From NCBI RefSeq assembly GCF_005490985.1, contig NZ_CP027869.1, positions 1,674,001 through 1,738,000 on the forward strand: DNA of 64,000 nt. The letters run 5' to 3'. How positions within the stretch are numbered: the stretch's first letter is position 1; every line of letters starts with the position of its first letter. The notes below the pieces were generated by a model that saw nothing but the letters and a program-made list of their open reading frames with translations, searched no databases and had not been told where the DNA came from. Origin of the DNA: Curtobacterium sp. SGAir0471. Its GTDB lineage: Bacteria; Actinomycetota; Actinomycetes; Actinomycetales; Microbacteriaceae. This document shows positions 7,926-16,613 of the stretch, in pieces. The position numbers were made by a program, and so were the translations under genes.

Positions 7926-10283
7926 ATGCTGCTCAAGACGCTCTACGTGAGGTTCTACAAGTCGTTTAACTACGACTACCTGCGCAAGAGCGACCCCAGC
8001 GCCGTGCCCGACCCGTGGGACATTCTCGACGACAGCCTGTTCTACCCATTCGTGCGCATCCCGATGGAGAAGCAGGTCACCACAGTGGTCGGCGCGAACG
8101 AGTCCGGCAAGAGCCAACTGCTCTCCGCGATCAAGTGCCTGCTCACCGGTAGAGGCATCGAGCGTCGCGACTTCTGCCGCTACTCCGACTTCTTTTCCGT
8201 CGGCAAGGAGATGGCCAACCCCGAGTTTGGCGCTGAGTTCGGCGATCTCGCCGATGAAGACGCCCACGCCATTCGTTCGCTGATCGGGCTGGACGCCGAC
8301 ACCGAGGTCAAGTCGTTCTGGCTCTTCCGATTCAACAAACGCACGGTCATCTACGTGACCGGCGGGGACGGCGACTTGATCGAAAAGACCGTCACCGCAA
8401 AGATGCTGGAGAAGGTCACGCTGCCGACGTTCTTCGAGATCGACGCACAGGTCCCGCTCCCGGACAGCGTGCCCATCGACTACCTGATCGCCCCGAAGTC
8501 CTCGAAGACGCCGCGACCTCGCTCCCGCGTGCTGGGGTTCGTCGAGTCACTCATCGAGAACCCGGACTGGTTCAAGTCGACCGAGACCGTCGCCAAGGCC
8601 GCCAGCTCGCTCACCGGCGCGTACCCGACATATGAGTCGGGCCGCGACGACGAGTTCCTCATCTCGCGCCTCGAACTGGCTGAGAAGTTACTCCTCGGCG
8701 TCGCGGGCATCGACAAGTCCGCCTTCGAAGAACTGCGTGAAGCCGTGAAGACGTCCGAGGGGTACGCCAACGGGCTCGTCGACAAGATGAACGAGCGGCT
8801 CGCTGACGCTCTGAACTTTCCCAAGTGGTGGTCTCAGGACAGCGACTTCTCCCTTTACCTGACCCTGCGCGACTTCGACCTCGTGTTCACGGTGCGTGAC
8901 CGCACCGGTAGCGACTACTCGTTCAGCGAGCGCAGCGGCGGAATGAGCTACTTCCTCTCCTACTTCGTGCAGTACCTCTCGCACAAGCCCACCGGCGGGC
9001 AGGAAACCCTGCTCATGGACGAGCCGGACGCCTACCTGTCGATGCTCGGACAGCAGGACCTCCTCGCAATCTTCAGCGACTTTGCCGCCCCCGCCGACCC
9101 TGACAAGGCACCCGTGCAAATCGTCTACGTCACCCACTCACCCTTCCTGATTGACAAGAACCACGGTGAGCGGATCAGGGTTCTAGAAAAGGGCGACGGC
9201 GACGAAGGCACCCGCGTCGTCAGCAACGCCGCACGCAACCACTACGAGCCCCTTAGGTCAGCGTTCGGAGCCTTCGTCGCCGAGACCACCTTCATCGGCA
9301 ATTGCAACCTCATGCTCGAAGGACAGGCCGACCAGGTGCTCCTCGCTGGCCTCAGTTCGCTCGCACGCCGCCTCGGCAGCAAGGACGACACCCTCGACCT
9401 CAACACCCTCAGCCTCGTTCCGGCTGGATCCGCCGAGCACATCCCATACATGGTCTACCTCGCGCGCGGCCGAGACGTTGACACACCAGCCATCGCCGTC
9501 CTCCTCGACAGCGACACGGAGGGGCAAAACATCGCGGCCGAACTCAAGAAGGGCTACCGCGACCGCCGCCTCATCGACGACAACTTCATCATCAGCATCG
9601 GCGAACTGGACACGTCCGCCCTCACCCTTTCCACGGACACCCTGCAGGAGACCGAAGACCTCATCCCCGCCGAGGTCGCCGTTCTAGCCATCAAGCGGTT
9701 CGCCGAGGAAGTCCTCTCCGCAGACGACGCAGCAACGCTGGCAGCCAACTTGAGGAGAATCGAACCCAACCCCGGTCAGAAGCTCTTCAAGGCCGCAGAG
9801 GCCGCCGCCAAGGCAGCCAGTCCGCACGCTGACCGGCCGCTCCGCCTCGACAAAGTCGGCTTCGCACGGGCAATCCTCGAAGCCGTCGAAAACGACGCCA
9901 GCGACGAACTGCGCACCCGCACCCTCAACAACTTCGCGGTCCTGTTCCGCCGCCTCGACAAGGCTCAGCGCGACGCCATGCGCAAGAACAACCGCGACCG
10001 AACCAGCAAAATCCTCAACCGGCTCCGGAAGAACTTCATCAAGGACCACCCCAAAGCCGTTACCCGACGCGACGTGGAGGAGTTCCTCGACACCATTGTC
10101 GCCCAACTCATCGACACCAGCCCCGAAGCCGAAACTGTCCGCGACGCCGTGCGACGCGTCCGCGCGGACTTCGACCTCCACGAAGAGCCCCACACTCTCG
10201 TCGATGACTACGACGGACTAGTCACCCGGCTCGAAGCGCTCGTCTACGAACCGGTGCGACAGGTACAGGACGCCTCCGCATGA
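7926..10283 (+). CDS. OLD-family ATPase/Toprim nuclease (phage-defence type)
   Basis: A 785-residue protein. The N-terminal ABC-type ATPase has Walker A GANESGKS at residues 56-63, a signature-like FSERSGGMSYFL near 340, Walker B LLMDEPDAYL near 365 and an H-loop VTHSPFLI near 405. A Toprim domain follows, with EGQAD near 464 and LLDSDTEGQ near 527 supplying the acidic metal ligands, then a helical C-terminal region. This is the OLD/GajA architecture: an ATP-regulated DNA nuclease. A frame continues upstream to 7425, but the ATG at 7926 (MLLKTLYVRFYKSF) is the family start. Its stop overlaps the ATG of a now-broken second gene. It lies in the left, defence-like part of the island. Confidence 0.85.
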   Translation: MLLKTLYVRFYKSFNYDYLRKSDPSAVPDPWDILDDSLFYPFVRIPMEKQVTTVVGANESGKSQLLSAIKCLLTGRGIERRDFCRYSDFFSVGKEMANPEFGAEFGDLADEDAHAIRSLIGLDADTEVKSFWLFRFNKRTVIYVTGGDGDLIEKTVTAKMLEKVTLPTFFEIDAQVPLPDSVPIDYLIAPKSSKTPRPRSRVLGFVESLIENPDWFKSTETVAKAASSLTGAYPTYESGRDDEFLISRLELAEKLLLGVAGIDKSAFEELREAVKTSEGYANGLVDKMNERLADALNFPKWWSQDSDFSLYLTLRDFDLVFTVRDRTGSDYSFSERSGGMSYFLSYFVQYLSHKPTGGQETLLMDEPDAYLSMLGQQDLLAIFSDFAAPADPDKAPVQIVYVTHSPFLIDKNHGERIRVLEKGDGDEGTRVVSNAARNHYEPLRSAFGAFVAETTFIGNCNLMLEGQADQVLLAGLSSLARRLGSKDDTLDLNTLSLVPAGSAEHIPYMVYLARGRDVDTPAIAVLLDSDTEGQNIAAELKKGYRDRRLIDDNFIISIGELDTSALTLSTDTLQETEDLIPAEVAVLAIKRFAEEVLSADDAATLAANLRRIEPNPGQKLFKAAEAAAKAASPHADRPLRLDKVGFARAILEAVENDASDELRTRTLNNFAVLFRRLDKAQRDAMRKNNRDRTSKILNRLRKNFIKDHPKAVTRRDVEEFLDTIVAQLIDTSPEAETVRDAVRRVRADFDLHEEPHTLVDDYDGLVTRLEALVYEPVRQVQDASA

Positions 10284-10439
10284 GCCTCGTCATTGGCTGA
10301 CGACAAGAACGAGGTCGCCGTCGTCACCGACGCGCTCGCTACAACCGGTAACGCTCATCCACATCTGTTCGTGACTAACTGCTGGCCCGGCAGCGGTCGC
10401 GCCCGCGGGATTGTCTCTTCAGCCACGGCTGCACGGTAG
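10280..10439 (+). pseudogene. Broken partner gene of the OLD nuclease
   Basis: An ATG overlapping the nuclease stop (ATGA) opens MSLVIG and then hits TGA at 10298. Shifting one base gives a sensible continuation (ADDKNEVAVVTDALATTGN...) up to TAG at 10437-10439. A one-base insertion at the GG of 10295-10296 would join the two as MSLVI-ADDKNEV. The product would still be only about 50 residues, so the gene also appears cut short, probably by the IS110 insertion just downstream. The family is not recognisable. Two-gene OLD systems such as Gabija have a helicase partner, but nothing here shows that. Confidence 0.45.
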
Positions 10440-10499
10440 CGACCAGAGCGGACACCGCGTCACCTCGCTTTCTCGATGACCGATCGGCTATCTCTAATG

Positions 10500-10769
10500 G
10501 GTCTTGGCTGGCCTGGGGCTGGCTGACAGGCTGGCACCGGGTCCCGGCTCGTGGTGTGACTCTTCGGCTATCTGTCCGTCCCTGCGGCGTGACGTTCGTC
10601 CGACTCGTCCGCCGCGGGTAGTGGGGCTGGTGCCGGCCCGTCCGCTGCGATGGCTTGATAGAAGGTCGTCCAACCAGTCACCTGGTTGTGACTCGTTAGA
10701 GATCCGCCCCGCAACGACTCTCCCCGGGCCGGGCACCAACACGGTTCCCGTCTTGGAAGGAGTCCCGCA
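10500..10769 (+). ncRNA. Candidate bridge-RNA region of the IS110 element
   Basis: IS110-group recombinases are known to be guided by a structured RNA encoded in the non-coding end before the transposase. Here that region contains a stem CCCTGCGGCG/CGCCGCGGG (10580-10618) enclosing a 20-nt loop, and a perfect 7-bp hairpin CAACCAG-TCAC-CTGGTTG (10671-10688). Neither the RNA limits nor the target and donor guides were determined; the assignment is by position and structure only. Confidence 0.35.
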
Positions 10770-11858
10770 ATGCCCATGGTCGCAGACGAGTACACGCACG
10801 TCATCGGCGTCGACACGCACGCCAGAACACACACCTACGTCGTCCTCGACACTCGCACCGGCGGCATCGTCGATACAGCCACTTTTCCAACAAGTCCGGC
10901 GGGTGTCAGCCGCGCACTGGCATGGATCGACCGTCGAACATCCGCCAGTCGACTCGCCGCTGTCGAGGGAACGAGCTCTCATGGAGCGTCCCTGACCGAA
11001 GCGCTGCAGCAGACCGAGATTCCCGTGGTCGAAGCGCGGCCACCACGACGAGCCGACCGTGGGGCTCGAGGGAAGTCGGACCCGATCGATGCTGAGGCCG
11101 CAGCCCGAGCTGTGCTGCGCACCGATACGGCGCTGCTTTCCTGGCCCAGGTCGGGCAAGATCCGGTCGGCGCTGCGCGTGCTGCTGGCTGCCCGGAGATC
11201 GATGGACGGTCAACGCACCGCAAGTCGGAACGCGCTCACCGCGCTGCTGCGCACCATCGACCTCGGCATCGACGCTCGGCGCCCGCTGACGGACAAGCAG
11301 ATCGCCGCGATCGCAGCATGGCGGCACCACCCCAGCGACGACATCGACAAACTCATCGCTCGCGGTGAAGCGGTCCGCCTCGCCCGCGACGTCGCCGACC
11401 TGACCGACAAGCTCGAAGCCAACCATGACGCGCTCCGACTGCACGTGTCCGCTCTCGCGCCGTCGGTGCTGGACATCGCCGGCGTCGGCCCGGTCTCAGC
11501 CGCCGTGTTCCTCACCGCGTACTCGCACGTGGGCCGAGTCCGCAGCGAAGCCGCGTTCGCGTCCCTCGCCGGCGCGGCCCCGATCCCCGCCTCAAGCGGC
11601 AACACCAGCCGTCACCGACTGAACAGGCACGGCGACCGACGGCTGAACTCCGCGCTCGAGACCGTCGCCCGCGTCCGGCTCTCTTACGACCCCGACACCC
11701 GCGCCTACAAGCAACGCCGCCTGGCCGAAGGCAAGACCGGGAAAGAGATCAAGCGCATGCTCAAGCGCTACATTGCCCGACAGATCTATCGTCACCTCAC
11801 CGCCACCATGACCGCCGGACAACTGCAACGAGCAGCTATTGGGGCTGGACCGGGTTAA
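10770..11858 (+). CDS. IS110-family transposase (DEDD recombinase)
   Basis: A 362-residue protein. The N-terminal RuvC-like DEDD domain shows VIGVDTHA (first Asp, residue 16), AAVEGTSS (Glu) and KSDPIDAEAA (final Asp pair). After a helical spacer, the C-terminal Tnp20 domain has IAGVGPVSAAVFL followed by the conserved serine region SSGNTSRHRLNRHGDRRLN. Length and domain order are normal for an intact enzyme. A ribosome site AAGGAG lies 8 nt before the ATG. It appears complete and may be active. Confidence 0.93.
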   Translation: MPMVADEYTHVIGVDTHARTHTYVVLDTRTGGIVDTATFPTSPAGVSRALAWIDRRTSASRLAAVEGTSSHGASLTEALQQTEIPVVEARPPRRADRGARGKSDPIDAEAAARAVLRTDTALLSWPRSGKIRSALRVLLAARRSMDGQRTASRNALTALLRTIDLGIDARRPLTDKQIAAIAAWRHHPSDDIDKLIARGEAVRLARDVADLTDKLEANHDALRLHVSALAPSVLDIAGVGPVSAAVFLTAYSHVGRVRSEAAFASLAGAAPIPASSGNTSRHRLNRHGDRRLNSALETVARVRLSYDPDTRAYKQRRLAEGKTGKEIKRMLKRYIARQIYRHLTATMTAGQLQRAAIGAGPG

Positions 11859-12142
11859 CGACGCCGCCGGTTGCGGGCGGCGACCCGGACTGCTTGCACC
11901 AAGACAACGACGGCCGCGATGAGGAACACACCGCCGAACAGCACTCCACTCGTCGCGTCCCCGAGGAGTTTGTACCCGCCCTCGATCGGGTTGCCGGTCG
12001 AAGCAGCGATGAGCGGAACCGCCGCGATGAGCACACCGATGACAGCCAAGACACCTGCCGCGATGAATCCACCGCGGGCCGAGAGGGGCTTCGAACGTTC
12101 AGGCGTGCCCGGATCCGACTTCACGGTTCTAGAGCATGCCAC
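11855..12142 (-). CDS. Small two-helix membrane protein, unknown function
   Basis: 95 residues with a charged N-terminus, two hydrophobic segments (about residues 26-48, GFIAAGVLAVIGVLIAAVPLI, and 66-88) and a basic tail RNRRRR that predicts the C-terminus on the cytoplasmic side. The stop converges with the IS110 transposase stop and overlaps it by a few bases, so the insertion may have replaced the original C-terminus. No family recognised. Confidence 0.6.
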   Translation of the reverse strand: MACSRTVKSDPGTPERSKPLSARGGFIAAGVLAVIGVLIAAVPLIAASTGNPIEGGYKLLGDATSGVLFGGVFLIAAVVVLVQAVRVAARNRRRR

Positions 12143-12411
12143 CGAAGCCGCTTGACATCACCTATAGAAGGGTCGGACGGTGTCAGCGTCAGGCGACTGC
12201 TAATGGAACGGAGAGCGAGTAGCTGCAGCTGGTGTCGGATGCCGAGGCGGTTGGTCGGCTCATCGAGAACGAGGATGCATGGCTCGTGCCAATGCTCGCC
12301 CGTCCAAACATTCTCCTGCTGCGATCGTATGGACGCGGCTAGAACGGCCTACGCCGCCAACCCAGATCAACGGCACCGAGTTGCGGCCCAGGATCGAGCC
12401 GTGATGCAGCC

Positions 12412-13269
12412 CTACGAGTGCACGCCGATCGACGCGTGGGTGTCGATGTAGTCGTTGTACTGGACGGCTTGAACATCGGCGAGCCGCCAAGCTTCCAATG
12501 CCGCTTCGAAGATGTCGGTTCGCCAGGACGAGTGCGTCACTACCGTTGGCTTGACGTATACGGCCTCAATGGGCTCGTGACCCGCGAGGTGCTTCTGCGT
12601 AGCGTCGAGGGTGGCATCGCCACCGTCGCTGCGGAATCGCGAGACAAGGTAGTTCCATGACTGGATGTCGCGCTCAAGATTGTCCAGTGTCGCGGCGTTG
12701 AACGTCCAGGCGTTCGTCAGGATCGGGCCGCTGGGTTCGGTGCGCGCCAGGTCAAACGTGCCGCGCTGGCGACCAACGGTCATCCTCGGTTGCAAGAAGA
12801 GAGTACGGCCTGGCAGGTAGTCCAACTCGTATTGGTACAGGTCGCGAATCGCGGTGCGCATGCCTTTCCGAGTCACACCTGCCCTGGTGCGACGCGGGTG
12901 CTCTCGTTCGATCAGGTGCGGGAACAGCAGAGCAAGAGCTTGCTCTGCAGACTCGGCTTCGATCGGTAGCGGTTTAGAAAACTGGACGGAGTTTGCCTGC
13001 CTCGCACGAAGATGTTCAAGCCAGGCGCGGCTGACTGACGACTCCTCGAAGGTGGTCCCCGAATACGCGCTCACCCGCGCTCTGAACCACTTCACCCAAC
13101 TGCTGAGCTCGCGAAGATCTGACCGCAGCATCCCAGGGTTGGGGACGTTACGTGTCTCGAAGCGCGTCGCCCAGTCCGCTCCATTGGCGCCGACTACGAG
13201 ACCTATGTTGGTGAACTCACCGCGAGCGATGTTGGGTACGTACCGGACGACCCAGTAGTTGTAGAGCAT
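12412..13269 (-). CDS. DUF3037 family protein, partner of the HipA-like kinase
   Basis: 285 residues. The N-terminus (YYWVVRY-like, here YNYWVVRYVPNIARGEFTNIGLVV) is the DUF3037 signature. The remainder is mixed alpha/beta with no motif I recognise. The ATG at 13269 has a strong site GAAGGAGG 7 nt upstream; a longer frame to 13398 is therefore rejected. It follows the HipA-like gene by 17 bp on the same strand. DUF3037 proteins are repeatedly found beside HipA-like kinases, so this is likely a functional pair of toxin-antitoxin or signalling type. The biochemical role of DUF3037 is not established. Confidence 0.75.
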   Translation of the reverse strand: MLYNYWVVRYVPNIARGEFTNIGLVVGANGADWATRFETRNVPNPGMLRSDLRELSSWVKWFRARVSAYSGTTFEESSVSRAWLEHLRARQANSVQFSKPLPIEAESAEQALALLFPHLIEREHPRRTRAGVTRKGMRTAIRDLYQYELDYLPGRTLFLQPRMTVGRQRGTFDLARTEPSGPILTNAWTFNAATLDNLERDIQSWNYLVSRFRSDGGDATLDATQKHLAGHEPIEAVYVKPTVVTHSSWRTDIFEAALEAWRLADVQAVQYNDYIDTHASIGVHS

Positions 13270-13286
13270 CGCAGTACCTCCTTCGA

Positions 13287-14078
13287 TCACGCGAAACGGG
13301 AGTGGGCGGCAGCAGTCCGGAGTCTTTGCGCGACTCCCTCGGCCCGGACGAACAGGATCGATGCGAGCTCCAACAGCTCCCGCTGAGTGGTGTCCCACTC
13401 TACGGGCACGGTTCCAGTAACGGAACGTATGTCGTTGAGCGTCAGCGCATCGATCCGGTCGGCCGTTTCGAGTAGCGCTGCCGCCGACGCGACGCCGCCG
13501 TCGAGGTCATCCCAGGGCCGCGTCCCGACTGCGCGCAGGTCGTCCAGGGTCCAGTTTGCGCCGCCACCGAACCAGAGGCCGTGGTCGAACGTGGACATGC
13601 TCATGTCGTCGTCGAGACGGTGCAGCCATTGTGGATCCTCGCCGAGGCACAGGTCCCATAGTCCGATGATCGGTGCTTGTCGGTCCCGGTTGTGATCCCG
13701 CCCTGCGTGCAGGCCCCAGTCGTCCACCTCGACCACTGGCGCGATGTTGCGGGATCCGTGTCCGATGCCGGCATGAAGCGATAGTCCTGGTCGGAGCTCC
13801 CACCGCAACGTTGGTGGGATGGTGATAAGGGCGCTCGGTGGAACGGGTGCCCCGATCAAGTCCCCGATGCCGTAGACCACCCGTTCCGTGATGAGCGTGC
13901 GTGCACCCTGCGGGTTGTTCGGCGCCTTCACCCAATACTGGTGCCCGTCGTCGGCTAGCCCGAGGAACGCCGCCGTCCCTGAATTCAAAGCGGGCTGGAA
14001 GGCCGAGATGAGGCGGGTTTGATGAAGGCCATCTCCAAGCGCTGTACTCGGCGATCCAAGCTCAGCATCATGCCCCAC
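13287..14078 (-). CDS. HipA-like protein kinase
   Basis: 263 residues with HipA/PI-kinase-like features: a strand-rich N-lobe with FLGLADDGHQYWVKAPNNP (candidate ATP-binding Lys51), a middle segment GEDPQWLHR near 146-154 in the place of the catalytic loop, and STFDHGLWF near 162-170 resembling the metal-binding DHG of this family. It would phosphorylate a protein or similar substrate in the cytoplasm; the substrate is unknown. The start is a GTG at 14078 without a good ribosome site, so the N-terminus is uncertain. Read first in a two-gene operon with the DUF3037 gene. Confidence 0.7.
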   Translation of the reverse strand: MGHDAELGSPSTALGDGLHQTRLISAFQPALNSGTAAFLGLADDGHQYWVKAPNNPQGARTLITERVVYGIGDLIGAPVPPSALITIPPTLRWELRPGLSLHAGIGHGSRNIAPVVEVDDWGLHAGRDHNRDRQAPIIGLWDLCLGEDPQWLHRLDDDMSMSTFDHGLWFGGGANWTLDDLRAVGTRPWDDLDGGVASAAALLETADRIDALTLNDIRSVTGTVPVEWDTTQRELLELASILFVRAEGVAQRLRTAAAHSRFA

Positions 14079-14246
14079 CCCATGACTCTAGTGGGAGGAA
14101 CGGCGGCCTCCGCCTCCGACAATCTGCCGACCTGGCGACACCCTGTGTGCCGCCCGCTAGCCGATCGCCTGTCGAGCGCTGGGCCATCGCAAGAGCATCG
14201 GCATTCTCCCTTTCGACCCCGGACCACCGGCCCCTCACGCTTCGTC

Positions 14247-15308
14247 TCAGGGCTGGTCATCTACCGGCGTCACCCGCACGGTCACCGAATCGATCACCGT
14301 GCCGGCCGAGATGCTGCCGATCCGGCGGGTCTGGATGCTGCGTTCGCCGATGTACGCCCCGTCGGCCAGGTCGATGATGACGTCGTGCTGTTCGGTCCCG
14401 CTCCAGCGAGGGAGGCCGATCGCAGTGCCGCGCTGGCCGTCGAGCGAGACTTGTTCCTCGGTGACGACCACGTCGGGCAGGGTCGCCAGCGCCTCGTACA
14501 TCGCCGCGCGCAGGTCCGCCGGCACGAGCCCCGTCCGGAGCAGCCCGCTGATCGTGTCGAAGACGTGCAACTCGTCGGTCGACCCCGCCGCGCGGGGCAC
14601 GGCCTCGATACGCCGGATGAGAGCGTCCGGGTCACGGGGCGGGTCGGCGATGTCGGACGCCCCGAGCGTGCCAGTCTGCTCGCCGCCGAGCTCACCGATG
14701 GCGAAGTCACCGCCGATGCCCCGTTCTCGCACCGGAGCGGACTGTTCCGCGGCACCGTCGTCGGACGCGGCCTTGTGCGCCGCAGCACCGCCGAAGTACT
14801 TCGTCGGCGCTCCGGACCGGATCTCGCGGACCCAGGTGCCGGAGACATCGGCGGGGACCCAGGTGGTGGTCGTCGTCGGCTCCAGGTAGCCCTAGTCGTA
14901 GTGCTCCCCATCGGACGTCGCGTAGACCATCGACAGTTCCGACTCGACCACCTTCGTGAACGCGCCGCCAGGCGCCCGGTCAGCGGCCGCGGCAGCGGCC
15001 GCCTCGTGCAACGTCGCCGCTGCGGCCGACTCGGGCGATCCCCAGTGCGTCACTCCGACACCCGTGGCCACCAACCCACCGGCCACGACCAGCGCTGCTC
15101 CGGTCAGCAGGACGGGTCGCGAACGACGCACCCACCGGACGGGAGGCGCGGTGCGGGCCGGTGCCGCGCCTCCCGCCCGGACGGTGGTCGCCATGGCGGC
15201 CGTGTCGAAGCGGAGGCGGGCACGGTCGAGCGACGCGTCGACCCCCTCCGACGGCAGGTCGTGGTCGCGGCGCAGCAGGCGGAGCGTGGTGAAGTCGTCG
15301 TCAGACAT
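14247..15308 (-). pseudogene. CU044_5270-type sigma-factor partner interrupted by an amber codon
   Basis: One reading frame encodes a membrane protein with an N-terminal cytoplasmic region, a transmembrane helix (about residues 68-90, PVLLTGAALVVAGGLVATGVG) and an extracellular domain, the usual layout of the CU044_5270 family that follows ECF sigma factors. A TAG at 14892-14894 cuts it after HYD, while the same frame continues for 215 more codons (GYLEPTTTTTWVPADVSG...). It overlaps the sigma gene by 8 bp. A GC-rich palindrome at 15140-15175 lies in-frame within the coding region just before the helix. It may be a true pseudogene, a sequencing error, or a readthrough site. Confidence 0.7.
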
Positions 15309-15882
15309 GGAGTGGTCCATTCAGGGAGTCAGTGGTGCCGAGCACGGCACAGAGGGCCGCTCGGGCCCGGTTCAGTCGGGAGCGGACGGTGCCGACAGGG
15401 ACGCCGGTCGCCTCCGCGATCTGCTCGAAGGTGAGCTCCGCCCAGGCGTGCAGCAGGACCGTCTCGCGGAGCGCCGGACGCATCCGGTCGAGTTCACGGA
15501 TGACGGTCTGCACGGCACGCTCCGAGTCGAGACGTTGGCCGGCGTCGTCGTCGAGCCGCTCCGATACGGCGACACGGGACATCGCACGGTCCGCCCGTCG
15601 CTGGGATCGCCAGTGTCGACGGAGCAGGTTCGATGCGATGCCGAACAACCACGGCAGCGGGTCCTCCCGGTCGGGGTCGAAGGACTCCCACCGGACGAGG
15701 GCGGTCACGAACGTCTCGCCGAGGATGTCCTCGGCGCTCTGCAGGTCGGTCCGGCGCGCGAGGTACAGCAGGATGCGGCGGCCGTTCTGGTCGAACTGAC
15801 GACCGAGCTCGGCTGCGGCTCCTGGAGGGGGATGACTACTGGGCACGACTGGTATTGCCCGATCCTGCCGAGCAAGTTCCAT
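15301..15882 (-). CDS. ECF-type RNA polymerase sigma factor
   Basis: 193 residues with sigma region 2 (about 25-95, including DILGETFVTALVRWE and DPLPWLFGIASNLLRRHWR) and region 4 (about 130-185, LRETVLLHAWAELTFEQIAEATGVPVGTVRSRLNRAR). It lacks regions 1 and 3, as expected for an ECF factor. It is coupled to a membrane partner that probably senses or restrains it, but that partner carries an amber stop, so regulation may be lost. The target promoters are unknown. Confidence 0.9.
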   Translation of the reverse strand: MELARQDRAIPVVPSSHPPPGAAAELGRQFDQNGRRILLYLARRTDLQSAEDILGETFVTALVRWESFDPDREDPLPWLFGIASNLLRRHWRSQRRADRAMSRVAVSERLDDDAGQRLDSERAVQTVIRELDRMRPALRETVLLHAWAELTFEQIAEATGVPVGTVRSRLNRARAALCAVLGTTDSLNGPLHV

Positions 15883-15979
15883 TCCTGTCGAGAAGACGAG
15901 AGCGGGGAGCGGGAAGCGTCAGCGCCAAGAGCAACTCAGGTTGACAGCGAAGACACGGTCCCAGACCTCGTCCTCGAGC

Positions 15980-16426
15980 TCAGCGGTCGGAATGCAGCCG
16001 TCTCTGTTACCCGCAGTGATGCGATTCGGACGCGCTGTGCTGCCGACGACGATCCGGCCAGGGAGTGGGAGCATCGTCATGGTGTCCTCCGAGGCGAGCC
16101 CGCGTGGCTCCGCGGCCGGGACCGCTTACACGACGTCCAAGCACGCGCTGAACGGCCTCACACTGAGCGCGGCGTTCTTCTATGCGCCCGCGCGCATCCG
16201 GTGTAACGCCTTCGCCCCGGGCGCGGGCGCGGTCGCAACGAGCATCGAGGCCCCGTTCCGGTCGCAGTAAACCGCTGAGCGTGTCAGCCCCTACTTGCAG
16301 ACCAACGTGCCACCGATCGCCACCGCACAGCAGCTCGCCGCCACGATCGCGTGGCTGTTGAGCAATGACTCGCCGAGCGTCACCGGAGCGGTTCTTCCGT
16401 CGGACGGCGGGTGGTCCGCAATCTGA
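15980..16426 (+). pseudogene. Short-chain dehydrogenase remnant
   Basis: Starting about MRFGRAVLP and continuing GSIVMVSSEASPRGSAAGTAYTTSKHALNG (Ser and YxxxK region of an SDR), the frame hits TAA at 16268-16270 and then continues in the same frame to the characteristic C-terminus VTGAVLPSDGGWSAI. The N-terminal Rossmann half is missing and there is an in-frame stop, so this is a decayed fragment. Confidence 0.75.
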
Positions 16427-16613
16427 TGTGCACGGCCCAGAATTTTCGGCCAGCAAAGGAAAGAGCGGGCACTGGCCGGCTTCGTACCTCGAACACGGGG
16501 TCGCGGCCGTCGCAAGAATGAGTGATCGTCGAGGAATGCGGGCGGGGCAACCACGAGTAGACCAGCTCGGCTCAATCTGTCCGATCGCCGTGGCGCTGAA
16601 CGGCACCCGGACC

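Larger units (their letters stand above)
10480..11860 (+). mobile_element. IS110-family insertion sequence (ends not resolved)
   Basis: One DEDD transposase gene with about 290 bp of non-coding DNA before it and no terminal inverted repeats visible, which is typical of IS110. The right end must be close to the transposase stop at 11858, because a converging chromosomal gene begins to be read there. The left limit is an estimate. The octamer GGGGCTGG followed by ACCGGG occurs near both ends (about 10513 and 11841), but I cannot assign core dinucleotides without an empty site. Confidence 0.65.

Noticed and set aside
7926..10439. Calling the OLD locus a Gabija system
   Set aside because: Gabija needs a UvrD-like helicase partner. 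The downstream remnant is short and shows no helicase motif.
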